Assembly: GCF_030407435.1 (NCBI RefSeq)
Contig: NZ_JASDDK010000010.1
Coordinates: 1 to 50,795 of the forward strand
DNA from: Winogradskyella bathintestinalis
GTDB lineage: Bacteria; Bacteroidota; Bacteroidia; Flavobacteriales; Flavobacteriaceae
DNA: 50,795 bases
Direction: 5' to 3'
The notes beneath the pieces are model-generated. The model worked only from the letters and a program-made list of their open reading frames with translations. It searched no databases and was not told the origin of the DNA. The translations under genes and the position numbers were made by a program. Position 1 is the first letter of the stretch; every line of letters begins with the position of its first letter. Positions 8,774-17,541 of this stretch are shown one piece after another.

Positions 8774-10003
8774 CTAAGACACGGCCTTTAGTTTTTTTAA
8801 AGTCGACTTTGTTAAACGATCATCGGCATAAGCCTTTGTAATATTTAACTTTGTTTCGTCAGAACCAGGCAATTCAAACATGGCTTCGGTCAAAATCTCT
8901 TCACAAAGTGATCTTAGCCCTCTAGCGCCTAATTTATATTCAATTGCTTTTTCAACGATATAGTCTAAAGCTCCGTCAGTGATGGTTAAGTCAACATCAT
9001 CCATTTTAAACAACTTCTTATATTGCTTAATAATAGCATTTTTAGGTTCAGTTAAAATTGCTCTTAATGTTTTGGCATCTAATGGGTCCATGTGCGTTAA
9101 TACAGGTAAACGACCAATAATTTCTGGTATTAATCCAAAATCTTTCAAATCTTTAGGAATAATATATTGTAAAATATTGTTCTTATCTACCGTATCGGTT
9201 TTCATAGAGCTATAACCAATCGCTTGCATGTTTAAACGTTTGGTAATCACGCGTTCGATACCATCAAATGCTCCTCCGGCTATAAATAAAATATTCTCGG
9301 TATCTACCTCAATAAATTTTTGATCAGGATGCTTACGGCCTCCTTTAGGTGGTACGTTAACAACGGTACCTTCTAAAAGTTTCAACAAAGCTTGTTGTAC
9401 GCCTTCTCCAGAAACATCTCTGGTAATAGAAGGGTTATCACTTTTTCGTGCAATCTTATCAATTTCATCAATAAAAACGATACCTCTTTGCGCTTTTTCA
9501 AGATTATAATCGGCGGCTTGTAATAAACGCGTAAGAATACTTTCTACATCCTCTCCAACGTAACCGGCTTCGGTTAAGACTGTAGCATCAACGATTGCTA
9601 ACGGTACATTCAACATTTTAGCAATAGTTTTAGCCATTAATGTTTTACCTGTACCCGTTTGCCCAACCATAATGATATTACTTTTCTGAATTTCAATATC
9701 GTCATCAGATGGAGGTTGTAACAAACGTTTGTAATGATTGTATACTGCAACAGACATTACGCGTTTGGTGTATTCTTGTCCTATAATATATTCGTCTAAA
9801 AAACCTTTAATTTCTTTCGGTTTTCTGAGCATTAGTTCAGCGCTTAAATCTGAATTACCAGACTGTTTAGATTCTTCTATAACTATACCATGCGCTTGCT
9901 CAATACAGCGATCGCATATATGCGCATCTAAGCCTGCAATTAATAAACTTGTTTCTGGCTTTTTCCTTCCACAAAATGAACATTCTAATTCTTCCTTTGC
10001 CAT
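8774..10003 (-). CDS. clpX: ATP-dependent Clp protease ATP-binding subunit ClpX
   Basis: The 409-residue protein carries the N-terminal zinc-binding domain (C8, C11, C30, C33), a Walker A loop GQTGTGKT, the pore loop GYVGED, Walker [11 protein letters not shown], the RKH-type loop [10 protein letters not shown] and the C-terminal ClpB-D2-like domain with the sensor-2 segment [12 protein letters not shown]. ClpX unfolds tagged proteins with ATP and feeds them into ClpP in the cytoplasm. The clpP gene lies 73 bases upstream on the same strand, so they are probably co-transcribed. Length and all motifs are normal. Confidence 0.98.
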   Translation of the reverse strand: MAKEELECSFCGRKKPETSLLIAGLDAHICDRCIEQAHGIVIEESKQSGNSDLSAELMLRKPKEIKGFLDEYIIGQEYTKRVMSVAVYNHYKRLLQPPSDDDIEIQKSNIIMVGQTGTGKTLMAKTIAKMLNVPLAIVDATVLTEAGYVGEDVESILTRLLQAADYNLEKAQRGIVFIDEIDKIARKSDNPSITRDVSGEGVQQALLKLLEGTVVNVPPKGGRKHPDQKFIEVDTENILFIAGGAFDGIERVITKRLNMQAIGYSSMKTDTVDKNNILQYIIPKDLKDFGLIPEIIGRLPVLTHMDPLDAKTLRAILTEPKNAIIKQYKKLFKMDDVDLTITDGALDYIVEKAIEYKLGARGLRSLCEEILTEAMFELPGSDETKLNITKAYADDRLTKSTLKKLKAVS

Positions 10004-10076
10004 CTTAAATATTTTTATTTCTGCGAAAGCAGAAATCTCATTTTACTTTTAAGTTATTAGTCGAAAGTGTTGTTAA

Positions 10077-10751
10077 TTACTTGCGTTCTAAAATTTCGTC
10101 AATCATTCCATAATCCAAAGCTTCTTGAGAGCGCATCCAATAATCTCTATCAGAATCTTTCTCAACTTGCTCAATTGGGTTTCCGGAATGGTTTGCTATG
10201 ATTTGATATAACTCTTCTTTTACTCGGATCGTTTCTTTTAATGCAATTTGCATATCACTTAACTGACCTTGAGTACCGCTACTTACTTGATGTATCATAA
10301 CTCGCGAATGTTTTAAAGCTGAGCGTTTTCCTTTTTCTCCAGCACATAGTAGAACAGCTGCCATTGAAGCGGCAATACCCGTACAAATAGTAGCAACATC
10401 TGGCTTTACAAACTGCATTGTGTCATAAATTCCTAAGCCTGCATATACTGATCCTCCAGGAGAGTTAATATAAATTTGAATGTCTTTTGAGGCATCTGTA
10501 CTCTGTAAAAATAAAAGTTGTGCTTGTATTATGTTAGCCACCTGATCATTAACTCCAGTACCTAAAAATATGATGCGATCCATCATTAAACGCGAAAATA
10601 CATCCATAGCAACCGCATTCATTTGACGTTCTTCTATAATGTTAGGTGTTAGGTTTGTAGGATTCATACTCGTAATTATTTTTTGGTAATAATTACTGTT
10701 AATACCTTGATCTTTAGTAGCGAATTTTTCAAATTCTTTTCCGTAATCCAT
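10077..10751 (-). CDS. clpP: ATP-dependent Clp protease proteolytic subunit ClpP
   Basis: The 224-residue product shows the full ClpP layout: INSPGGSVYAGLGIYD, the catalytic serine S129 in GIAASMAA, catalytic histidine H154 in RVMIHQ and the probable catalytic aspartate D203 in SDRDYW. It has an N-terminal extension of about 30 residues, which in this family is often removed by self-processing. It forms the 14-subunit chamber that works with ClpX. Order on the minus strand is tig, clpP, clpX, a conserved proteostasis cluster, but a terminator stands between tig and clpP. Confidence 0.98.
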   Translation of the reverse strand: MDYGKEFEKFATKDQGINSNYYQKIITSMNPTNLTPNIIEERQMNAVAMDVFSRLMMDRIIFLGTGVNDQVANIIQAQLLFLQSTDASKDIQIYINSPGGSVYAGLGIYDTMQFVKPDVATICTGIAASMAAVLLCAGEKGKRSALKHSRVMIHQVSSGTQGQLSDMQIALKETIRVKEELYQIIANHSGNPIEQVEKDSDRDYWMRSQEALDYGMIDEILERK

Positions 10752-10854
10752 ATGAATTTTTAATCTTTTAAATGTTGATAATTGTTTTTATCTATCCTGA
10801 AAACTCCATCGTTTCGGAACAGGATTTATATAATTTATTTGTAAGAAAACTATA

Positions 10855-10890
10855 TAAAAAAAAAGCGTAAAATTGTCGAATTTTACGCCT
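10855..10890 (-). terminator. terminator of tig
   Basis: On the minus strand a 10-bp stem (GCGTAAAATT on the plus strand, loop GTCG, AATTTTACGC) is followed by a run of about 12 T. It sits 85 bases past the tig stop and about 100 bases before clpP, so clpPX probably has its own promoter in 10752-10855. Confidence 0.8.
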
Positions 10891-10974
10891 TAAAGATACT
10901 AATTATTTTTAGCTTACCATTTTAGTGGTACCGACATTTTAAGGTTTTAAGGCATTGCCTTAATATTTATAAGA

Positions 10975-12297
10975 TTAGCTATAAAATTCCTTTACAAAAT
11001 CATCATAAGAGATATCTTTGGTCTTGATGTTTGCTTCAGTCTTATAAAGTTGTAATAATTTCTGACTCATTAATTGCTCAGACATACGCTTTACTTCATC
11101 TTGATTCCCTAAAATACGCGCTGCAATATCTTCTAATTCTTTTTCAGAAGGATCCATCTGTCCAAATTGAGCCATTTGCCCTTTAATCATATCCATTGCA
11201 TAAGTTTTCAATTCTTCAAATTGAACTTGCAAATTATGCTCTTGGATCAATTTACCTTCAATTAATTGGTAACGCATACTTTTTTCAGACTTTTCGTACT
11301 CTTCTTTAGCCTGCTCTTCAGTCATTTCTTCTTCACCTGCTGTTTGCATCCATTTCTGTAAGAAGCTTGCTGGTAAATCGAACTTTGTATTTTCTATTAA
11401 ATTCTCTGTTACATCATTCAGTAATTTCTGATCACCTTGCTGTGAAAATTGCTTTTCAGAATCTTCCTTAATTTTAGCTTTTAGTTCAGTTACAGATGTT
11501 ACTGTGCCTTTACCGAATAATTTATCGAATAACTCTTGGTCTAAATCAGCCAATTCACGCTCATTGATTTCTGTAATTGTAAAATCTACTTCAATATCTA
11601 AACCGTGAGCATCATCGTGAGGCACTTTTAAAGCATTCATTAAATCGTGATCATCATTAAATAAACCTTTAGTTTTTAATGTAATTACATCACCGACTTT
11701 AGCTCCAATAAATTTCTTAGGATTTGTTTTTCCTTTTAATTTATCTAAAGTAATCATGGTAGAGTTATCAATGTCTTTCTCTGGGTTACTAAAAGTACCG
11801 GTGATTTCAGAAGATTCAGTCACTTCATTTTGAGAAACGATTTTGCCATATTGCTTTCGGATATTTACAATTTGGTCGTCAATCATTTTATCGTCAGCCA
11901 CAATATTATAATGTGTAATGGCTTTCTTGTTCTTTAATTCTACATCGAATTCTGGTGCTAAACCTAATTCAAATTCAAAAGAAAAGGCTTCAGCATCCCA
12001 ATCTAAATCATCTTGTGCTTTCGGTAACGGATTTCCTAAAACGTCTAACTTTTCTTCAACTAAATACTTTCCTAGAGCATCTTGTAATAATTTGTTTACT
12101 TCATCTACTAATACAGCTTTACCATATTGCTTCTTTACCATTCCCATTGGTACATGGCCTTTTCTAAAGCCAGGAATGTTAGCTGATTTACGGTAATCGA
12201 CTAATATTTTTTCTACTTTATCGCTGTAATCTTCCTTAGCGATATCCACTTTTACAACTGCATTTAATGCATCTATGTTTTCTCTTGTGATATTCAT
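10975..12297 (-). CDS. tig: trigger factor, ribosome-associated chaperone
   Basis: The start is set at the ATG at 12297 (MNITRENIDALNAVV), giving 440 residues; an ATG 16 codons upstream would add an unrelated MQKKVYFC leader. The N-terminal ribosome-binding domain holds the signature GFRKGHVPMGMVKKQYG. The middle PPIase-like domain (about 145-245) is divergent, as is usual in Bacteroidota, and the C-terminal helical arms follow, with Gln- and Glu-rich stretches such as MTEEQAKEEYEKSEKSM. Trigger factor shields nascent chains at the ribosome exit. It heads the tig-clpP-clpX series. Confidence 0.95.
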   Translation of the reverse strand: MNITRENIDALNAVVKVDIAKEDYSDKVEKILVDYRKSANIPGFRKGHVPMGMVKKQYGKAVLVDEVNKLLQDALGKYLVEEKLDVLGNPLPKAQDDLDWDAEAFSFEFELGLAPEFDVELKNKKAITHYNIVADDKMIDDQIVNIRKQYGKIVSQNEVTESSEITGTFSNPEKDIDNSTMITLDKLKGKTNPKKFIGAKVGDVITLKTKGLFNDDHDLMNALKVPHDDAHGLDIEVDFTITEINERELADLDQELFDKLFGKGTVTSVTELKAKIKEDSEKQFSQQGDQKLLNDVTENLIENTKFDLPASFLQKWMQTAGEEEMTEEQAKEEYEKSEKSMRYQLIEGKLIQEHNLQVQFEELKTYAMDMIKGQMAQFGQMDPSEKELEDIAARILGNQDEVKRMSEQLMSQKLLQLYKTEANIKTKDISYDDFVKEFYS

Positions 12298-12377
12298 TTT
12301 TATTGATACTAAAATTGGGCTGCAAAAGTACACTTTTTTTTGCAACCCAACAATAGTTTTAAGTGTTTGTATATCAG

Positions 12378-12725
12378 TTACTTTTTGTCGTCTTTTAAAA
12401 AGGATTGTAACAATGACTGTAGTATTGATAATAGAATGCTAAATAGTAAGGCTGTCCAAAATCCAGAGACACCAAATCCGTCGATTAACTTATCGGCCAA
12501 TAAAATAATCAATGCATTAATAACTAGTAAAAATAGTCCTAACGTTACAACGGTTACGGGTAATGTTAAAATGACTAAAATTGGTTTTACGAGTACATTT
12601 AGGATTGCAAGCACTATGGCAACAATAATTGCACCAATATACCCATCTACCGTTACACCGCTTAAGAGGTGTGCTAATACAAAAACCGCTAAGGCGTTAA
12701 TTAAAAGTCTAATGATAAGATTCAT
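12378..12725 (-). CDS. four-helix membrane protein of the phage-holin-like family (PF04020 type)
   Basis: The 115-residue product is almost entirely hydrophobic with four predicted membrane helices (INALAVFVLAHLLSGV, IGAIIVAIVLAILNVLVKPI, LTLPVTVVTLGLFLLVINAL, TALLFSILLSILQSLL). The NVLVKPILVILTLPVTVVTLGLF region is typical of this widespread family, called phage holin family IV in databases although it is chromosomal and not linked to phage. Nothing phage-like is nearby. Its cellular role is not established. Confidence 0.88.
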   Translation of the reverse strand: MNLIIRLLINALAVFVLAHLLSGVTVDGYIGAIIVAIVLAILNVLVKPILVILTLPVTVVTLGLFLLVINALIILLADKLIDGFGVSGFWTALLFSILLSILQSLLQSFLKDDKK

Positions 12726-12748
12726 AAATAAATATTATTTTTTTTGAA

Positions 12749-13519
12749 TTAAATTGAAGATGTAAAATTAACTACGGCATCATAAAAATCCTCAGGATTC
12801 TCTGCATGCAACCAATGACCAGCATTAGCAATAGTTACTATTTTAGAGTTGGGAAAATGACGATGAATAATTGCTTCATCTGCTTCACCAATATATTCTG
12901 AACGATCGCCTCGTAAAAATAAAGTGTCTCTTTTGAAAGTAGCATGACTAGGAAGCGCTTCACCAACTTCAGAAACATGCTCTTTTAGAACCTTTAAATT
13001 CAGTCTTAAACCTAACTGACCTTTTTTAACCCAATATAAATTTTTGAGTAGAAACATACGTATGCCTTTGTCGTTAATATAAGCACTTAAAGCTTTGTCA
13101 GCTGCGCCTCTGGATTTTAGTTCTGAAAAATTGAGACTGCTTAAACCTTCTAAAATAACGTCGTGATGCACAGGGTAGTAACGCGGAGAAATATCGGCTA
13201 CTAGAAGTTGGCTGACTAGTTCTGGATATTTTGTAGCAAAGCGCATGGCTGTTTTACCACCCATGGAATGGCCTAACAATATTATGTCTACTAAATTATT
13301 AGTTTCGCAATAATCTTTTAAATCTTCAGACATAATATCATAATCAAAATCGTCGGAATGAAAACTACGACCGTGATTGCGTTGGTCGACGAGATGTACC
13401 TCATAATTGAGTTCTGAGAATTGTTTAGATAGCGTTTTCCAATTGTCTCCCATACCTAGAAAACCATGTAAAATAATAAAAGGTTTTCCTTCGCCTATAA
13501 TATTCGAATGTAGTGTCAT
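12749..13519 (-). CDS. alpha/beta hydrolase (YbfF-like esterase)
   Basis: The 256-residue protein has the oxyanion segment ILHGFLGMGDNWKTL, the DQRNHGRS turn typical of YbfF-like esterases, the nucleophile elbow GHSMGGKT (Ser near residue 94) and a catalytic histidine in NAGHWLHAENP, with an acidic residue in LRGDRSEYI. It probably hydrolyses a short acyl ester or thioester in the cytoplasm. It lies 70 bases downstream of pdxJ on the same strand, but no pathway link follows from that. Confidence 0.88.
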   Translation of the reverse strand: MTLHSNIIGEGKPFIILHGFLGMGDNWKTLSKQFSELNYEVHLVDQRNHGRSFHSDDFDYDIMSEDLKDYCETNNLVDIILLGHSMGGKTAMRFATKYPELVSQLLVADISPRYYPVHHDVILEGLSSLNFSELKSRGAADKALSAYINDKGIRMFLLKNLYWVKKGQLGLRLNLKVLKEHVSEVGEALPSHATFKRDTLFLRGDRSEYIGEADEAIIHRHFPNSKIVTIANAGHWLHAENPEDFYDAVVNFTSSI

Positions 13520-13588
13520 ATCTTATGATTTTAAAGTTTGAGGCGTAACGTCCTATGCTTTATTGACTTCAAGTTGGATGCTTTTAAT

Positions 13589-14302
13589 TTATTTAAGCTT
13601 ATCTAAGTACATTTTAATTACATTTTCTACCCCTAAATATAAACTTTCAGCAATTAATGCATGACCAATCGAGACCTCTAACAAATTAGCAATATTATCC
13701 TTGAAAAATTTAATATTTTCTAAAGATAAATCGTGGCCAGCGTTGATGCCAAGCTGCAGGTTGTTGGCCAAATCTGCACATTTAACGTAAGGATCTATTG
13801 CTATTTTATTGCCTAAGCTATATTGATGCGCAAATGCTTCAGTATAAAGTTCAATTCTGTCTGTGCCGGTAGCTTTTGCACCTTCAATTTGATGTAAATC
13901 TGGATCAACAAATATGGATGTTCTGATGTCATTGGCTTTGAATTCTTTAATCACATCAATTAAAAAATCTTTATGTTTAATGGTGTTCCACCCGGCATTA
14001 GAGGTAATAGCATCTACGGCATCTGGTACTAACGTTACTTGAGTGGGCTTAATTTTTAAAACCATATCGATGAATTTCGGAATAGGATTGCCCTCAATGT
14101 TATATTCTGTATAAACTTCGGGTTCTAAGTCGTAGGCATCCTGATACCGAATATGTCTTTCGTCTGGTCTTGGATGAATAGTAATGCCTTCTGCACCAAA
14201 GCGCTGTACGTCTTTAGCAAATTGAACAACATTGGGCACATCACCGCCACGACTGTTTCTTAGCGTTGCAATTTTATTTATATTAACACTTAATTTAGTC
14301 AT
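13589..14302 (-). CDS. pdxJ: pyridoxine 5'-phosphate synthase
   Basis: The ATG at 14302 gives 237 residues beginning MTKLSVNINKIATLRNSRGG, the classic PdxJ start; an ATG ten codons upstream is not conserved-looking. Motifs are GITIHPRPDERHIRYQD, VTLVPDAVDAITSNAGW, RIELYTEAFA and GINAGHDLSLEN. PdxJ condenses 1-deoxyxylulose 5-phosphate with 3-amino-2-oxopropyl phosphate to make pyridoxine 5'-phosphate, so this organism uses the DXP-dependent vitamin B6 route. Confidence 0.97.
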   Translation of the reverse strand: MTKLSVNINKIATLRNSRGGDVPNVVQFAKDVQRFGAEGITIHPRPDERHIRYQDAYDLEPEVYTEYNIEGNPIPKFIDMVLKIKPTQVTLVPDAVDAITSNAGWNTIKHKDFLIDVIKEFKANDIRTSIFVDPDLHQIEGAKATGTDRIELYTEAFAHQYSLGNKIAIDPYVKCADLANNLQLGINAGHDLSLENIKFFKDNIANLLEVSIGHALIAESLYLGVENVIKMYLDKLK

Positions 14303-14321
14303 TTTTATGAGTTTTGAATTA

Positions 14322-14329
14322 CAAAAATA
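14322..14329 (-). promoter_or_regulatory. possible -7 element of pdxJ
   Basis: The minus strand reads TATTTTTG, a fit to TAnnTTTG, 20 bases before the pdxJ start. The upstream TTTG box is poor, so this is tentative. It also implies a very short leader. Confidence 0.4.
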
Positions 14330-14393
14330 CAAAGTAGGAGATGCTTTTAATGGTTATTTTTTGATTAATTTGCAACTTAATTAATTGAATAAA

Positions 14394-15050
14394 ATGGAGC
14401 TACAGGATTTTGTGATTAATGATATAAAGCCGCTAAGTATAACGGATAAAGTGAGTGATTTGCAGTTGTTGTTTAATCAGTTGACCTACTCTCATATCCC
14501 TATATTAAAAGATGGTGTTTATATGGGTTGTATCTCAGAAACCGATGCGCATTGTTTTGAAGGTGCAGATACTATTGGCGATTGTAATTATGCCATAGAA
14601 GGTTTTTTTGTAAGACCAACTACAGTTTGGTTAGACGTCCTTGAGGCATTCGCTCAAAATGATTCTAATATTATGCCTGTTTTGAGCCATCAAAATAAGT
14701 ATTTGGGTTATTATGAGCTCAACGATATTATTCATTTATTTAACGAAACTCCCTTTTTTGCCGAACCTGGTGGTATTCTTATAGTTGAAAAAGGTATTAA
14801 TGATTATTCTTTTAGTGAGATCAGTCAGATAGTAGAATCTAATGACGCTAAATTATTAGGTGGTTTCATTTCAAAGATGGATGGTGATTTGGTAAAAATT
14901 ACGTTAAAAATCGGTAACGGAAGTCTTAATGAAATTATTCAAACGTTTAGGCGTTACAGTTACAATATTGTTTCGGGTCACGAAGACGATTCTTATATTG
15001 AAAGTTTAAAAGATCGTTCACAATATCTCGATAAATATTTAAATACGTAA
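14394..15050 (+). CDS. CBS-domain protein
   Basis: The start is the ATG at 14394 (MELQDFVINDIKPLSITDKV), giving 218 residues. Two CBS motifs form a Bateman pair (about 1-120): a first one with LQLLFNQLTYSHIPILKDG and a second with DVLEAFAQNDSNIMPVLS. The second half (about 130-205) looks like a small alpha/beta regulatory domain (GGILIVEKGINDYSFSEISQ, ending in an IVSGHEDDS segment). Such pairs usually bind adenine nucleotides. Its stop codon overlaps the nadK start by one base, so the two are translationally coupled and the CBS protein may respond to or affect NAD(P) metabolism; that last point is inference. Confidence 0.88.
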   Translation: MELQDFVINDIKPLSITDKVSDLQLLFNQLTYSHIPILKDGVYMGCISETDAHCFEGADTIGDCNYAIEGFFVRPTTVWLDVLEAFAQNDSNIMPVLSHQNKYLGYYELNDIIHLFNETPFFAEPGGILIVEKGINDYSFSEISQIVESNDAKLLGGFISKMDGDLVKITLKIGNGSLNEIIQTFRRYSYNIVSGHEDDSYIESLKDRSQYLDKYLNT

Positions 15051-15931
15051 TGATGAAAGTAGCAATATACGGTCAGAATTACACTAATGAAACTACGCAA
15101 AGAGCGGTTAATCAGCTTTTAGATTATTTGACATTAAAGGATGCCAATGTTTTTTTTGAAAGTGATTTTTTTGAAACTCAAAGGGCCACCATACAACCTA
15201 AAACTACCGTCCAAACTTTTGAAGTTTTAGATAATAGTTATGATTTATTAATTAGTCTTGGTGGTGATGGTACAATTTTAAGAGCTGTAACTTATGTGCG
15301 CGATTTAGGGATTCCAATAGTGGGTATTAATACAGGTCGTTTAGGTTTTTTAGCAACAATACAAATTGACGATATTCAAACGGCGCTATCTGAAATATTT
15401 AATGGGAATTATAAAATCTCAGAACGCTCTTTATTATGCGTCACTACGAATCCCGAACATCACGACGTAATTACGACCAATTTTGCGCTCAACGAAATTG
15501 CTCTAAGCAGAAAAAACACAACGTCCATGATTACGGTCGAAACGCATCTAAATGATGAGTATTTAACGTCGTATTGGGCAGATGGACTCATCTTATCTAC
15601 ACCAACAGGCTCCACAGGTTATTCCTTAAGTTGTGGTGGTCCCGTAATTGCTCCCGATGCCAATAGTTTTGTGTTGACACCCATAGCGCCACATAATTTG
15701 AGTGCACGTCCTTTGGTTATACCCGATAATACAGCAGTAACGTTAAAAGTGAGTGGTAGAGAAGATCAATTTTTAATGTCGCTCGACTCTAGAATTGTAA
15801 CTTTAGCCAATACAACCGCTGTCACGGTTAAGAAAGCAGATTTTGTAATTAAAATGGTAGAACTTTTAGATGAAACTTTTCTTGCAACACTTCGAAAAAA
15901 ATTACTTTGGGGTGAAGATCGACGCAATTAA
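15050..15931 (+). CDS. nadK: NAD kinase
   Basis: The 293-residue protein has the diagnostic GGDGT motif at 71-75, the NTGRLGFLA segment, the NE motif in FALNEIAL and the glycine-rich TPTGSTGYSLSCGGP loop. It phosphorylates NAD to NADP with ATP or another phosphate donor. The start ATG at 15050 shares a base with the preceding stop; a second ATG follows directly at 15053. All family motifs are present and the length is normal. Confidence 0.97.
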   Translation: MMKVAIYGQNYTNETTQRAVNQLLDYLTLKDANVFFESDFFETQRATIQPKTTVQTFEVLDNSYDLLISLGGDGTILRAVTYVRDLGIPIVGINTGRLGFLATIQIDDIQTALSEIFNGNYKISERSLLCVTTNPEHHDVITTNFALNEIALSRKNTTSMITVETHLNDEYLTSYWADGLILSTPTGSTGYSLSCGGPVIAPDANSFVLTPIAPHNLSARPLVIPDNTAVTLKVSGREDQFLMSLDSRIVTLANTTAVTVKKADFVIKMVELLDETFLATLRKKLLWGEDRRN

Positions 15932-15948
15932 ATAAGACAGGATTCGTT

Positions 15949-15967
15949 AAAATCCTTGAGGGATTTT
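15949..15967 (+). terminator. possible hairpin after nadK
   Basis: AAAATCC and GGATTTT form a 7-bp stem around a TTGAG loop 18 bases past the nadK stop. Only four T follow the stem, so it is a weak terminator candidate. Confidence 0.4.
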
Positions 15968-16085
15968 CATGCCAAGTGATGTAATGCAATAAATACTTCC
16001 AAAAACGGTTAACAGTAATACCAATGCGGACCTAAATACTTTTTATACATTTTACGTCAAATTGTTACACACAAATCTTAATTGT

Positions 16086-16093
16086 TATATTTG
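16086..16093 (+). promoter_or_regulatory. probable -7 element for the DUF6089-uppS-bamA operon
   Basis: The bases read TATATTTG, an exact TAnnTTTG match, 17 bases before the ATG of the DUF6089 gene. A TTGT sequence lies close to the expected -33 distance. The 180-base gap before the gene has room for a promoter and holds nothing else that I recognise. Confidence 0.55.
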
Positions 16094-16110
16094 CAAACTC
16101 TGAAAAATTT

Positions 16111-16800
16111 ATGAGGTATTTTTTTCTTATTTTAATGAGCACTTTTGTAATTTATAGTGCTGAAGCTCAAATCTATGAAGTTGGGGTTTTTGTTGGTGGA
16201 AGTAATTTTATCGGAGATGTTGGAGCCACCGATTATATTTCTCCAAATCAGACCGCATATGGTATTTTAGCAAAATGGAATAGAAGTCCGAGACATTCGT
16301 TTAGGGCATCATTAATTTTTTCAGATTTAGAAGATATTGACGCTAAATCAGATGATCCGCGTAGAAAAGAACGTGGTTATGAGTTTAATACGAGTATTTT
16401 AGAGCTTTCAGCGGGAATGGAATTTACGTTTGTGGATTTTGACCTTCATTCAATTGGTTTTAAGGGAACACCTTATTTATATTCTGGAATTTCGTTAACT
16501 AATCACGATAATAATTATTTTTCACCTTCAGGTGAATTTATGTCAGAAAGTGGTTTTAGTTGGGTAGTAGGTATACCTATGGCATTGGGTTACAAGGCGC
16601 GTATTGCTCATCATCTAGTATTAGGAGCAGAAATTGGCGCACGTTATACGTTTTCAGATCAGTTAGATGGAAGCGTGCCTAGCTCAAATAATGATGAACA
16701 ATTAACGTTTGGAAATACCAATAATAATGATTGGTATATGTTTACAGGATTTACGCTAACTTACACCTTTGGTAGAAGGCCTTGTTATTGCAATTTTTAA
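16111..16800 (+). CDS. DUF6089 family outer-membrane beta-barrel-like protein
   Basis: The 229-residue product has a signal peptide (about 1-19, ending SAEAQ), then IYEVGVFVGGSNFIGDVGAT and alternating amphipathic strands, and ends with FTLTYTFGRRPCYCNF. This matches the family that stands just upstream of uppS and bamA in many Bacteroidota. A beta-barrel in the outer membrane is likely from the strand pattern. No biochemical role is established. Its stop is directly followed by the uppS ATG with no gap, so co-expression with uppS is nearly certain. Confidence 0.88.
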   Translation: MRYFFLILMSTFVIYSAEAQIYEVGVFVGGSNFIGDVGATDYISPNQTAYGILAKWNRSPRHSFRASLIFSDLEDIDAKSDDPRRKERGYEFNTSILELSAGMEFTFVDFDLHSIGFKGTPYLYSGISLTNHDNNYFSPSGEFMSESGFSWVVGIPMALGYKARIAHHLVLGAEIGARYTFSDQLDGSVPSSNNDEQLTFGNTNNNDWYMFTGFTLTYTFGRRPCYCNF

Positions 16801-17541
16801 ATGAGTTTAAAAGAAAAAATAGACAAAAAGAAACTTCCCAACCATGTGGCAATTATCATGGATGGTAATGGTCGTTGGGCAAAACAGCAAGGTTTGTTGC
16901 GTGCTATAGGCCATGAAAACGGTACAAAATCTGTGAGGCAAACAGTAGAAGCTAGCGCGGAACTTGGGATAAAAAACTTAACCCTCTATGCTTTTTCTAC
17001 AGAAAACTGGAACAGACCAAAGTTAGAAGTGCAAACGCTAATGAAACTATTAGTGAAATCGTTGAAAAAGGAGATTAAGACTTTACAAGATAATGGTATA
17101 AGACTTTGTGCTATTGGATGCCTAAATGATTTGCCTAATAAAGCTCACCAAGAGCTATTGGATGTAATTGATAAAACAAAAAATAATACTAATATGACAT
17201 TAACTTTAGCGTTAAGCTATGGTTCCCGTGAGGAAATTGTGAATGTCATTAAAGAATTATCAGTTAAAGTTAAAAATAATATAATTTCTGCTGAAAGTAT
17301 TGACGAATCAATTATAAATAAGCATCTTTACACGCAAAATTTACCAGACGTTGACCTACTTATTCGCACGAGTGGTGAGCAACGTATTAGTAACTTTTTG
17401 CTATGGCAAATTGCCTATGCAGAATTATATTTTACAGATATTTTATGGCCAGATTTTAAAAAGGAAAACCTATATGAGGCCCTCATAAATTATCAAAATA
17501 GAGAACGAAGATTTGGAAAAACAAGCGAACAACTTACCTAA
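16801..17541 (+). CDS. uppS: isoprenyl transferase (undecaprenyl diphosphate synthase)
   Basis: The 246-residue protein shows HVAIIMDGNGRWAKQQG with catalytic Asp21, AFSTENWNRP, and the C-terminal LLIRTSGEQRISNFLLWQ and AYAELYF motifs of cis-prenyltransferases. It extends farnesyl diphosphate with isopentenyl diphosphate to the C55 lipid carrier needed for peptidoglycan and surface polysaccharides. The ATG abuts the previous stop, and the 3' end overlaps the probable start of bamA, so the three genes form one tightly packed operon. Confidence 0.97.
   Translation: MSLKEKIDKKKLPNHVAIIMDGNGRWAKQQGLLRAIGHENGTKSVRQTVEASAELGIKNLTLYAFSTENWNRPKLEVQTLMKLLVKSLKKEIKTLQDNGIRLCAIGCLNDLPNKAHQELLDVIDKTKNNTNMTLTLALSYGSREEIVNVIKELSVKVKNNIISAESIDESIINKHLYTQNLPDVDLLIRTSGEQRISNFLLWQIAYAELYFTDILWPDFKKENLYEALINYQNRERRFGKTSEQLT

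Noticed and set aside
11918..12196. Plus-strand open frames over tig
   Set aside because: They lie within the trigger factor gene in reverse and have no start context.
12378..12725. Phage holin name as a sign of a prophage
   Set aside because: The family is chromosomal and widespread, and no other phage-like gene is present in the window.
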